Source of the DNA: Malaya genurostris
Lineage: Eukaryota > Arthropoda > Insecta > Diptera > Culicidae
DNA: 64,000 bases
Direction: 5' to 3'
Assembly (NCBI RefSeq): GCF_030247185.1
Contig: NC_080571.1
Location: forward strand, 340,385,379 to 340,449,378
In this document: positions 54,259 through 64,000 of the stretch, in pieces
Layout of the letters: each line of letters starts with the position of its first letter
Numbering within the stretch: position 1 is the first letter of the stretch
The notes under the pieces: generated by a model
The model's database searches: none
Told to the model about the DNA's origin: nothing
Seen by the model: only the letters and a program-made list of their open reading frames with translations
Translations under genes and position numbers: made by a program

Positions 54259-57200
54259 CACCCGATTTGGTGCGGAATTCGTCTATACGAAACTTTCTAG
54301 GAGTCTTTCACGTTGTACAAAGTTTTTCATCATTAAAAACTACACAACTTCCTCAAATCATCTATGCCGTTACCATTTCTGTTTAATGAAATAGAGTCGT
54401 AATTCCAACTTGTCTGTGCCATCAAAAGGCGCAGATGAGACCACTTACATAAAAAACTACTTCAAAAAAGATTCCATACCGCGTGGTCGAATTACTCGTT
54501 TGCAGGCGAGATAAGTTCTTTCCGAATATCCTTGTCCTTGACATTTGCAATGATAAGGTTCATTGCAAAATCAGATCAGATTTCAGTATATTCATTACGA
54601 CGGCGAAGTCTTCTTAAAACTGACGGTCAAATTCCACAAAAGGAATGTAACACCAAGGCTTTGCCTGATATAGAGAATGAAAACGTAGTCCTTCGTCAAA
54701 AACTGGAATATCGAAAATAATCAAACAATGACTCTTTTACAATTTACTTCGAGTGGTTGTAACTTTTACAGATTCAAGGCTTGCTATGACGAGTAATTCT
54801 GTCACTTGGGTGGAGAAAAAAATGCGCGTCATCTTGGGAATGACATATTGCCATAAATTGAACATTTAATATTAACTATATTAACGGTGCTCAGTGGATT
54901 TTCAAATTGCTGGAAGGTTTTCGACACTTTATTAACAAGCATCACAATAGCGATCCAAATGGACCAAACGAATGTGGTCGCGCAAAGCAGTTTGCAATCT
55001 CATTGCTGCCTGAAATTCAACACTTTTCAATTTTTCAATTCCCAATACACTTACAGGCTTACACCCCCTCCTTACGGGTTCACAAATTGCATCAACTGAC
55101 CGGGTGAGAGTGGAAGAAAAAACACAATCCCGGGACAACAAAGATGGTGGTGTTTTTTTTTCTTCCTCCTCTTCTCAGAGCCTGAACAAACCTGGGCAAA
55201 CAAAAGAGTGACTCGAAATCGAACGCATTCCGGGAAACCAAAAACCTTTTCAGTGCAACAACAAAAAAAAAGAAAAAAGAAAATCACTGCTCAAAAACGA
55301 TACCTGTTTGGTCGGCTGGGCCGGTGGTGTTGACCATTTTTCCCTAGACCCACAGACAATGCGGCACACAACGAAATGACGTTTCCATGTTTGTAGAAAT
55401 AATATTTTCGGTGACTTCCTATTCTCAAACAATACAAAACTAAGGGGTAGGGGGGAGGAAGGTGAGACGAAAACAAAAAAAAAGAGATACCTTTTATTTC
55501 CAGAGAATTCGAATGAAAATAAAAAACGCTCATCATCGCACGGCCTACTTGTTTTGGGACTGGACTGCGAAAGGGGAGACACGCTGACGCTGATGGATCC
55601 CTGAAAAAAAGGATCAAAGTTCACCATGGCAAAACCAGCTGCAATCGATCTCGCTCACAGTACAGGAAAATGCGGGAAAAACTCGACTGTCGGTACGCGG
55701 GCACCTACAAGCCGTAGAGAGAGCGGTCTCCTTTCAAGCCACAACCAACCAGCTCTAACGCCATAAATCAGATTGGTTCCTGTTCTCGCTTTTCCCAGAA
55801 CAACAGAAACGAAGAAGAACCCAAAACTAGATCCATTTAGGTCCTCTATTTGCATGAATAGACTTTTTTTTTCGTTCTCACTTTGGGACCTAACGATAAT
55901 AACAACACACGCACAACCGAAACGGAGAGACCAACCATCGAAGAAATATGAAGAAGGACCTCTTCTAAGATTACCGAGGTTCGAGAGAACCAGAGACGAG
56001 AAAAAAAAAACGACGATCGTTGGAATGTAAGATCTTCCTTTGTTTTCATTGAGACCCACGGAGCAGCAAAAGGGGAAGAGCAAAAGCAAAAGCAAAAAAA
56101 AACGTTAGAGGAAACGGCCGAAAGAGAAGAAACGATTTTTCATCCCATGCTGCGTAAAATGGTCTTCATCTTTTAGCTAACAAGAAAAGGTAGAAGAAGA
56201 AGCCCAAGAGTTGAGTTTTTTTTCTCCTCAAAAGAAGCATCAACGAATGAATGCTTATAAAGTGTTATTTACCTTTTAGATTTGAAGCTTTCTTCTGACT
56301 AGGAAGGTCCACACACGGCCAAACCGACCGCCAATCCGACGGCCGGCGGGCGAGTTCCTTCCGCGCGTTTGCGCTGGATGCTGCCAACCAACCAAACGGA
56401 GGGAAAGGTACACGTACGTTAATAAGAAGGCGCAAAAGCAGCATCACGTTGAATAGATACAACAAAAAAAAAATACCCATCAGAACCAAGTAGACAGCCA
56501 GCGCAGAAGAAGAGAAGAATTTAAATTTGTGATAATTTTAATCGTTTCAAAGTAACCAAAAAAAAAGAACTAAAACGGCTTCGAAAAAGACGAAGATCTA
56601 TGGGGCTGAAGCTGAGATGATTTTCTTTTCTTTTTTCTGGTTCTATCGTCGCCGGGCAGCTGGTTGTCGGTTGTGTCCGGCTAGCAATCATTATCATCAG
56701 CATCGCTTCAATCTCCGCACCGCGCCCGATCGTTCCTAGCTGCCGCCACGTAACGCCCCTTTTATTGCCCCCTAACGAGACGTCTAATCGTCTTCTAGGT
56801 TTCTATTGTATTGACCACGGTTCCGATGGTGAAGGAGGCCTCTAATTGATTTGGCAACACACTCTCCGGCCTAGGTCAGTGCCCTTTTCGGTTTGATGAT
56901 GTGCTGCGCGGGTAACGTCTCTTCGTAAGCAAGGCCTACTCAGCTTTAAGGGTCCAAAAACGCGCAAATAAATAACAGTAATCACACTGCTCGCCAAAAA
57001 CTGCCGTCGTCAGCCGATGTCAAAACGGTACATTGCGCACCTATCAGGAAAAGGGAATAATATTCATAAATTTACCGTGTCCACTCCGGCGATCAAATAT
57101 TGCACCCTCAGCATCATCCAAAACACCCGAAAAAACCCCCAAACCGTGCCCCCTGCCTCGAAGGGCTGCCGAAAATTGTGAAATGCGAAATTTGCGTGCG

Positions 57201-59260
57201 ACCAACACAGTGCAATTAATAAAATTACACCAGTTTCGCTGATCCAACAGCATTCACCCCCCCCCCCCCCCCCCCCCCTCCATTGCGTCACATGCACTTC
57301 TGTGTGGCGGACCAAACGCGGACCTTTCCTGAAGCGCGTATATTTTTTTTTTCGTTTGTTGCTTTTGCTTTTTTCATATATACTGTTGTTTTTCTTTTGT
57401 CCCTCCCTTCTAACGCCACCAAGTGTAAATATTCTCCATTAAACGATCGGGTCGCCGCCACATGCGAATAACACCACTAATCAGTTCCAGCCGTCGTCGT
57501 GTGTGGAAGCCATCGTTTCCAATTACCCAACTCCCGTTCCGAAATCCAATATGGCTGACTAATAAATCGCTCCCGGAGGGTTCTACGAAGACGCTGACTC
57601 GTCAGACGGACGTGGACTGCTTGGATCGAATACCGGCGCTCCTTTTCCATATACAGTTATTAAGTCAGTCCGTCAGTTCAGTCAGCCAAGAAGATATGAG
57701 CGATGGGTTCGATTGCATAATTTGAGCCCACCAGCCCTGCACGCTCGACTTGCCGGCTGCAGAAACTTGTTAGCGAATCAGCTGATTAGCGCACCAACTG
57801 GCAAGCGTTGCGATCATGTGTCGAAAAACTTGTTTATCAGCACATATAAATATACATGTCGGTAAGCAGAGCATTATCAGCATTTCTTTCTGTCACTGCC
57901 CTTCTGTCTGCGATATCAGCTCTTTTGTGCACTGGAACATCATCATCATCTGCTGGGCAGAACGCGAGATGCAAGGCATTACTCACATAATCTTTACCAG
58001 TTCGTGATAACAGTTAATTTGTCTGCTAACAGTAAAAATAAAAATAAAAGAAGAGCGAACACGCTTCGTTGGTCCAGTTCTCTCAACGGGGAACGATACG
58101 CGATCGCCATGCCAACCCGGCCAGCAGGCAATTGTTTAATAACTCATGGCCTGCCGCGTACGCACTTATAATTCGCTCACGTACTCAAACTCTCCGGCTC
58201 CGTTCAAGTCGTTGTTCTCAAATGAGTAAACAAAGTGAAACAGGAACTAGCTGGCTGTTATCAGCTGCCTCGCTGATTGTCTTCCCATCTTCCTCTAAAG
58301 TACCGATACGATGACAGCAATAGCTTGGACCGAAGCTTTAAGAACTCGGGTTGTGTTACCGTTTACAATGTTATCGTACTAAACCCGAAATGAAATGAAA
58401 CCTGCATGTCAATTAACTATCCTTCCTCCCATTCTTCTCTCTCTATTTCGTTATCACCGGTGCTTATCAGCTTCCGTATTGTTCGAAAAACAAATTCACA
58501 AAAATACCTATCTAATCAAAGTCGCACTCCCGCTTCTGTCTGCCTGTCTGAATTGGCCAAAAATCTCATCGTCTACTGACGTCAACCGGCAGATGCGGGA
58601 AAGACTCGATGTTTGCGTTCGATTTTCGCTATAGAACCCATTGTTTACTACGCGATCAATCACGACCACCGATTCCGGTGAATGATTGTCGAACTTATTT
58701 TTTTTCCTTTTTTGGCACGCGGTACTACGCCCACCAAAACGTCTTCTGGCGCAAAGAACGCAACCGCACTGATAACAACCGACTGACCGACCTGTGTCAA
58801 ATCGAACTCCACAAGCCACTCGAACATCTTCGGTCCGGTCGGGTTGTGCTTAGTCATCGATTTGCGTGGGACCACAACCGTTCATCTGTTTTATTTTTTT
58901 GTTTTTTTGGTGATGATAGATCCGGACTGTTGCACTTATTACAGCTGCCGCCAACTACCGCGATAACAGTGTCGAAAATCTTCCATTTTGCATTCTACGT
59001 AACTTTGACTTATCCGAGTCAGCGAAATTAACAATGCAATCTCTAGAAGTGTTAATCGCCGAATGTGCACAACTGTAAATGTCACTTGCGAACTGTGGTG
59101 CCTCGAACTTTGGCACGATGAAAAATCGAATCTCACGCAACAGCCTCTTCTTCAATCGAATTTTATTGTGGAATGTGGTCTGTCCTCATCTCCATGGTGG
59201 CTCAATTTGCACAGCAATTCTACTGATTTTTATTCCAGAAAATTGCATCTTTCCTGTATA
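54259..59260. other. Long non-coding stretch, low repeat content
   Basis: No transposon ends, domain or tandem array apart from a C22 run. Many open frames on both strands overlap or are antisense and purine/pyrimidine-biased (for example 55250-56095), and none is credible. CG-rich patches (56280-56400, 56640-56780, 58560-58830) may be conserved regulatory or intronic DNA of a host gene. Confidence 0.4.
57257..57278. repeat. C22 homopolymer
   Basis: Twenty-two consecutive C (G on the minus strand), preceded by CATTCA and followed by TCC. Unusual in AT-rich DNA. Confidence 0.9.
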
Positions 59261-60493
59261 TAGACTGTCCCAGAAAGTATGGACGCTCTTTGATTTCGCT
59301 GTAAATAATTCACAAGTGTTAGATATTCAAATTTTATTCGATATACTGAAAATATTAGACTACAACAACAGAATATTATTCTCAACATTTGCTACTTAGC
59401 CATTGTAGACTAGCTGGCGCACCTTCTTGCGAACGTTCCTCATTAAATTCCGTACAGACTTCTTGGCGACAAGTTTTGACACTTTTTTCCAACCATTTTC
59501 GAACTTTTGAATGGTTTCGGCTGCCGAAACATGTTTCCTTAGATGTGCCTTCGTTAATGCCCAAAATTCCTCAATTGGTCGAAGTTGTGGGCAATTTGGT
59601 GGATTCCGGTCTTTTGGGACGAAAGTGACATTTTTGGTAGTATACCATTCTACCGTTGATTTCGAGTAGTGGCAAGAAGCCAGATTCTGCCAGAAGACAA
59701 CAGGCTTCCTTGTGGCTTCGAATCATGGGTAAAAGTCGTTTTTGTAAACATTCCTTGATGTATATTTCGCTGTTCATTGAAGCAGTGGTGATGAAGGGTT
59801 TCGAAATCTTACCGCAGCTACAAATTGCTTGCCAGACCATAGCTTTCTTACCAATTTTTCGACTTCAATCGATGTCTCGGACTGGTTTAACACTTGCCCT
59901 TCTCGCACCGTATAATATTGTGATCCCGGCAAGGATTTTTAATCGAGTTTCACGTAGGTTTCGTCAAATTTCCAGCAAGAATCGTATTGTACAGCTTTCG
60001 AACCCTCGGCCTGATCGATGCTTCTTGTTTCGGACTACGTTTTGGTTGTTTCTGCTTCTTATAGGTTCGAAGATTCAGAACATTTGACTTCGAAGTGCCC
60101 ACTTTTTTGGCCATATCCTGAACTGAAACCTTCTTCTTCTGCTCGAACGCCTTCAGTATACGTTTATCCAACTGAGGGTTAACAGGACCATTTTTTTCCT
60201 CACCGAACTTCCTGATTGCATTTCGCACGGCTTTTTCAACTTACTCCTTCCATTTTTGCTATCTTTCTCAGTGACAGTCCGCGTTCTGTGCACCATTTGT
60301 ACACAATTTTTCGACGTTGTACTGCTGAAAGTCCACGCATTTCGAAATAAACTAATTAAAACGAATAAACAACTGCACAAGTGGTTAGAGAAGAGTGTAA
60401 ACAACAGGACGCAGCCATAAAAATTGACAGATTTCGAACCATTACGAAATGGCAGCGGTTTTTGGTTGCGTCCATACTTTCTGGGACAGTCTT
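59261..60493 (-). mobile_element. ITmD37E-type element, copy 3, both ends present
   Basis: The left end TAGACTGTCCCAGAAAGTAT and right end, inverted, AAGACTGTCCCAGAAAGTAT agree over about 25 bp. TA lies on both sides (59259-59260 and 60494-60495). 1233 bp. Inverted relative to copy 1. Confidence 0.9.
59404..60342 (-). pseudogene. ITmD37E transposase, copy 3, disrupted
   Basis: From about 60342 a helix-turn-helix start matches copy 1, then a frameshift at the 'gagtaagtt' region near 60240. AIRKFGEEKNGPVNPQLDKR to RPRVRKLYNTILAGN follows, with short deletions. DETYVKLD then ends in a stop, and MVWQAICSCGKISKPFITTA reads to about 59715 before another shift. DLASCH is degraded, and the RPIEEFW block is in a separate frame near 59570. 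The most damaged of the three in the core. Confidence 0.87.
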
Positions 60494-60495
60494 TA

Positions 60496-61244
60496 CTAGT
60501 GGATAGACAGTCATGAAATGTGGTACTGGGCCATCTAGAGGCTTGTTCTCGAACAAAAAATATACACGGTTCCATACTATTCACGTATTTTATGTTAGGG
60601 GCCCACAACTTTTCATTCCATGTAGTACTAGTAGAAAAAAAACACTCTTTTCTCCTGGATCAATTTGATTGCGTTTTCATTCCCGTATAAACGATTTCTT
60701 CTCCTTCCAGCAACGGCTGAGGGGCAATTTGTTCACACATCCCAATGCTGCTAGGCTGACAACGTTACGAGCTTAGTAGCTTAGGAAAAGCTGGACAGTA
60801 TCTGTTTTTATGTTGGATGATTAGAGTTTAAATTCTTGGTGGTAAAAATTGTTACAACAGATGAGACTTATTGAACGTTCATCACAGTGGCCTCATACCA
60901 AAGTGAAAAGCTATGCGAACTGAAGAATCCTATAGACTACCTTTCCACTCTGGTGTGGACTAAAAAGCCCAAATGGTAACGCATTTGGTGGTTTGACCGC
61001 CTATTTGTTTCCAATTTTCAAATCACTATTGCTTCTTATTGACTTTATCTAGCGTTATTAGATAAATTTGATTGGTTGTGATTAGGACATTTTAGTAAGG
61101 AAAAGTTTGCTAATACAACGCTTGCTTTCGTGCAGCTGCTTGAACTGCATAAACACCGAATTACTAAGAGTTTTCAACTACTTTCTTCAAATCGTAGTGC
61201 ATTTGTTGTTTAAGTCAAACATCAATATCATCTAACATTTTGAA
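60496..61244. other. No gene recognised
   Basis: No motif, repeat or element ends found. Confidence 0.4.
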
Positions 61245-62270
61245 GAAGATTGTTTCGCCGAAAGGTTTCTCGCCGAAAGGCATTTCGCCGAAAGCCATTT
61301 CATCGAAAGTCACTTCGCAGGAAGCATTTTTACTGAAAGTCATTTTATCGAACGGATATTTCACAGAAGACTACTTCTCCTTCAGAAAATCATTTCACCA
61401 AAACCTCATTTCGATTTTAATCGACATCAATTTTAGCTAAGGCCAGTTAATCGAATGAGTTATTTCGTCGAAAGGCTTTTTACAGAAACCCTTTTCAGTG
61501 AAAGCCTTTTCAGTGAAGGCCTTTTGACCGAAAGCCATTTCGCCGAAAGCCATTTCGCCGAAAGCCATTTCGCCGAAAGCCATTTCATCGAAAGTCACTT
61601 CGCAGGAAGCATTTTTACTGAAAGTCATTTTATCGAACGGATATTTTACAGAGGACTACTTCTCCTTCAGAAAACCATTTCACCAAAACCTCATTTCGAT
61701 GGAAAAATTTCAATCGACATCAATTTTAGCTAAAACCATTTAATCGAATGAGTTATTTCGTCTAAAGGTTTTCTACAGAAAGCCTCTTTTTTTCGAAAGC
61801 CTTTTCAGTGAAAGCCTTTTCGCCGAAATCCATTTTACATTTCGCTGGTGAAAAAGTTTTTGTTAGATTATTTTCACTGAAGGTCTTTTCACCGAAGTCC
61901 ATTTCGCCGAAGACCGTTTCACCAAATAGACCATTTCACCGAAAACCATTTCGCAGAAGACAATTTTGTTGGAAACCAGTTTCATTGATAACATTTTCAT
62001 CGAAAGTGAGATCATTTCATCGAATCGCATCATTTTGTAGAAGACTGTTTCGCCGAAACCTATTTCGTCGGAAGGTATTTCGCCGTATTAGGTATTTTAT
62101 CGAAAACCATTTCACCGAAAATCATTTCGCAGGAGGCGATTATTTCACAGAAGATGATTTCAATGAACGGGTATTTCACAGAAGGCCACTTCGCCAAAGT
62201 CGATTTCGCCGAAGGACATTCCACCGAAAGACATTTAACCGGAAGATATTTTGCAAAATAATTAACCAAA
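61245..62270. repeat. Degenerate 15-bp minisatellite (GAAAGCCATTTCGCC)
   Basis: Four near-perfect 15-bp units lie at 61530-61589, with decayed units over about 1 kb. A longer block (about 61308-61478) is repeated at about 61590-61772, so a segmental duplication sits on top of the unit repeat. Because 15 is a multiple of 3, both strands stay open and give pentapeptide-like strings (AESHF on plus, FGEMA on minus). These are not considered genes. Confidence 0.85.
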
Positions 62271-62578
62271 AGCATAAAAATTTTACCTGATCATCTTATA
62301 ATTCTACTAAAATTGATTTTCTTTTCCAATCATGTGTAACAGAACGAAAATGTAGATATGTTTCGACATAAAATCTTATTTTGACTTGAGACGAGTTTTT
62401 TCAATAGAATAATAAAAAAAACATCTGACATTTAAGATCAATCTACTCACAATCTTAGGAAAAACAGCCATTGTTGAAAAACGCAAAACCAACCTTCTCT
62501 GCTTCCGCTAGATAAATTTTCAACAGCAGTACATTTCGAAAAATGAACTGAATTAACGGATGTTTCGTTGACGATTTC

Positions 62579-62650
62579 GCTTCTGTGGCTCAGTCGATTA
62601 ACAGACATACTTGCGATCCAATGATTCTAGGTTCAAGTCGCGGCAAGTTG
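62579..62650 (+). repeat. tRNA-like SINE head, copy 2
   Basis: 'ttctgtggctcagtcgatta' carries an A-box-like TGGCTCAGTCG and 'ggttcaagtc' at 62630-62639 a good B box, about 40 bp apart as in tRNA-derived SINEs. It matches 46895-46960. A T-rich stretch follows. It is not a foldable tRNA: the first and last bases do not form an acceptor stem by eye. Confidence 0.55.
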
Positions 62651-63500
62651 CTATCAGTATTCTTTATTTTTTTATTCAATAAATTTCATGTCATGGAATT
62701 TTAGACATAATATTAAATGTTCTTCCACGTAAATTTGCGTGAACTGCGACGCTCCATTTGTGTGCATCTAATAAGATGTAAAATCACAGGTCAAAATAAG
62801 AACTGTGTGTTCCAAGATTGTAAATTGGCCCTTAACCTCTTGGAAAAAAGTTAGAATTAACGGGAAAAAAATTATTCTTCGAGGATTTATTTACATAAAG
62901 TGCTCTCATTCTCAATGAAATGAAATTTTGGAAGAGTTATAAATTCAGTGAATTGAAGCTTGACGAATGAGCTCTCAGTGAAACTTCAAACAGCAACACA
63001 CAGTTTTCGGCGAAATGTTCCACTTTTTGTAATAGTTTTTGATATTCTTAAAATTGATTATAAGGTGTTACTTTACTAATTCGAAAAAAAATCATGGTGA
63101 AGTGCAAAGCCCCGCAAAAAGCAAAGTTTTGAGAATTTTATGTCGTTTTCGCTTGATGCCAAACCTAACCCAGTTTCCACGCTAACTGCTGTCAAACTGT
63201 TTTGTTTGAAGCTAGTTTCGAACTTAGTTTTTAAGTTGCTGAACTGAAAATCGAGTCAGTTTCGAACCTATTTTTTATATCAGGTTTGCTCAAACCCCCG
63301 TTGCTAGTTGCGAAACCAACACAGTTTGTCGTGAAAATTGTTTGTTTAATGAAACTGCTCTGAGTCAGTTTCAGTTTTCTCAAGCGAAAACGACATTAGA
63401 TTGAAGCTTGTGTCTTTAAACTGGAACACAAGACTTTCCGAATTATCTGAAATTCTAGATTCCAAAACAATACGAGCTTAGTTACACACAGTCATTGTTG
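62651..63500. other. No gene; repeat pieces
   Basis: 62735-62775 ('gcgtgaactgcgacgctcca') resembles 42490-42540. Between 63140 and 63390, 'cagtttcgaac' and 'aaactg..agtttc' motifs recur in both orientations. No coding motif. Confidence 0.45.
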
Positions 63501-63501
63501 T

Positions 63502-63750
63502 TTATGGTGTTCCGTAAAAACAAGAACTCCCGGAGATTCCGTAGTACAACGATTCTTCTTGTACCGATTGATCGGTTAACTTTTCAACCCACTTCTCAGC
63601 ACTCCCCAGATCGACGGATCGGGTTTTAACTGTAACTGTTCTTCCAACCATCTGACCAAACCCACGGACAGCATCGAAACACGAATCCGGATGAAAGAAC
63701 ACAGCTTCGGTACGCCCGTCAGCTAGTTCCTGATAGTTTTCGAGCAGCAA
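63502..63750 (-). CDS. Unrecognised short open frame
   Basis: About 82 codons ending in TAA at 63502; the frame stays open upstream to about 63816 but has no ATG, so it could be an exon rather than a whole gene. It begins LLENYQELADGRTEAVFFHP and has balanced composition, unlike the surrounding DNA. No signal peptide, membrane segment or known motif was recognised. Could be part of a transposon gag, a host exon or chance. Confidence 0.25.
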   Translation of the reverse strand: MLLENYQELADGRTEAVFFHPDSCFDAVRGFGQMVGRTVTVKTRSVDLGSAEKWVEKLTDQSVQEESLYYGISGSSCFYGTP

Positions 63751-63808
63751 GAATAGCGGGTGCGCGGGAGTAGGATGGGTGGGGCAACACGAAACAAAAA
63801 AAAATGGT

Positions 63809-64000
63809 AACCCGAAGAGGTTACTGACATTTCAAGGTTAGATCTCGTCAACTCGGCGGTTGGCAGCCATACAAGCGTAGGTCTCATCCCCAACGACGGA
63901 GGCGAAAACGGAGCACGGGTTTTACATCACCTATTAGAAGCGGTAAAAGCTATCGCACCGAAAGACATTCTACTACTAGAAGCGAGAGAGAGAGACGGTT
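63809..64000 (+). CDS. Unrecognised open frame running off the window
   Basis: After a TAA near 63805 one plus-strand frame stays open for about 64 codons to the end of the window, including VGLIPNDGGENGARVLHHLL and EAVKAIAPKDILLLEARERD. A possible splice acceptor (TTTCAAG) lies near 63835. Family unknown. Continuation beyond the window is needed to judge it. Confidence 0.22.

Noticed and set aside
55250..56095. Overlapping minus-strand frames of 100-146 codons
   Set aside because: Pyrimidine-rich low-complexity translations with antisense frames; no domain or start context.
61455..61733. Plus-strand AESHF-type repeat protein
   Set aside because: A 15-bp DNA repeat keeps every frame open; the minus strand gives an equally good FGEMA string.
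62579..62650. Functional tRNA gene
   Set aside because: B-box-like sequence is good but no acceptor-stem pairing is seen, and the match at 46895 suggests a SINE.
1..64000. CRISPR array, bacterial operon or virus-derived gene set
   Set aside because: Tandem repeats here lack CRISPR spacing and unique spacers; no prokaryotic gene organisation, and no viral capsid or envelope gene was seen.

Overview
The window looks like eukaryotic, insect nuclear DNA, most likely from a mosquito (Culicidae) or another dipteran. It is AT-rich, has no bacterial operons, and is packed with decayed transposons. Three copies of a DD37E Tc1/mariner relative (ITmD37E, a group described from mosquitoes), a LOA-clade LINE with RNase H, a Jockey-clade LINE, an irritans-type mariner, a DD41D (rosa-type) mariner and many short inverted-repeat elements all fit. 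The culicid placement rests on element families only, because no single-copy host coding gene could be named.

Layout. 1-3.6 kb: an internally deleted mariner, a fold-back repeat and two tandem-repeat blocks. 4.4-7.1 kb: three nested hAT-like elements, each with its own perfect 8-bp target-site duplication (TSD). 8.6-9.9 kb: a full-length ITmD37E. 10.1-12.8 kb: a hAT-like element carrying an old Jockey relic. 14.2-16.6 kb: LOA 3' fragments around a second ITmD37E. 16.9-20.6 kb: a direct repeat pair and several MITEs. 20.6-24.9 kb: a nearly complete LOA ORF2 (endonuclease, RT, RNase H) with one stop and one frameshift. 24.9-34.7 kb: two copies of one Jockey family with 5' ends facing each other, plus a mariner relic, a 1.29-kb hAT-like element and a 164-bp MITE inside Jockey ORF2.

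36.3-41.8 kb is different: lower repeat content, higher GC, CAA/CAG-rich, and ending one block in a perfect splice donor (38270/38271). It may be the long 5' untranslated first exon of a plus-strand host gene whose intron fills the rest of the window. No coding exon was identified, so this is inference. 41.8-50 kb holds a MITE, a second DD37E lineage, a Himar-like mariner, a tRNA-like SINE piece and a DD41D mariner whose 5' half has been replaced by an inverted copy of its own 3' end. 51.5-54.3 kb holds a 410-495-bp tandem satellite, a dispersed repeat and a second fold-back. 54.3-59.2 kb is apparently unique non-coding DNA. 59.3-60.5 kb is a third ITmD37E, 61.2-62.3 kb a degenerate 15-bp minisatellite, 62.6 kb a second SINE piece, and the right edge holds two unrecognised short open frames.

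No element here looks able to move by itself: every transposase or RT frame seen is interrupted. The genes therefore do not form a working pathway. The window is best read as a layered record of insertions, with TSDs that allow several insertions to be ordered in time.
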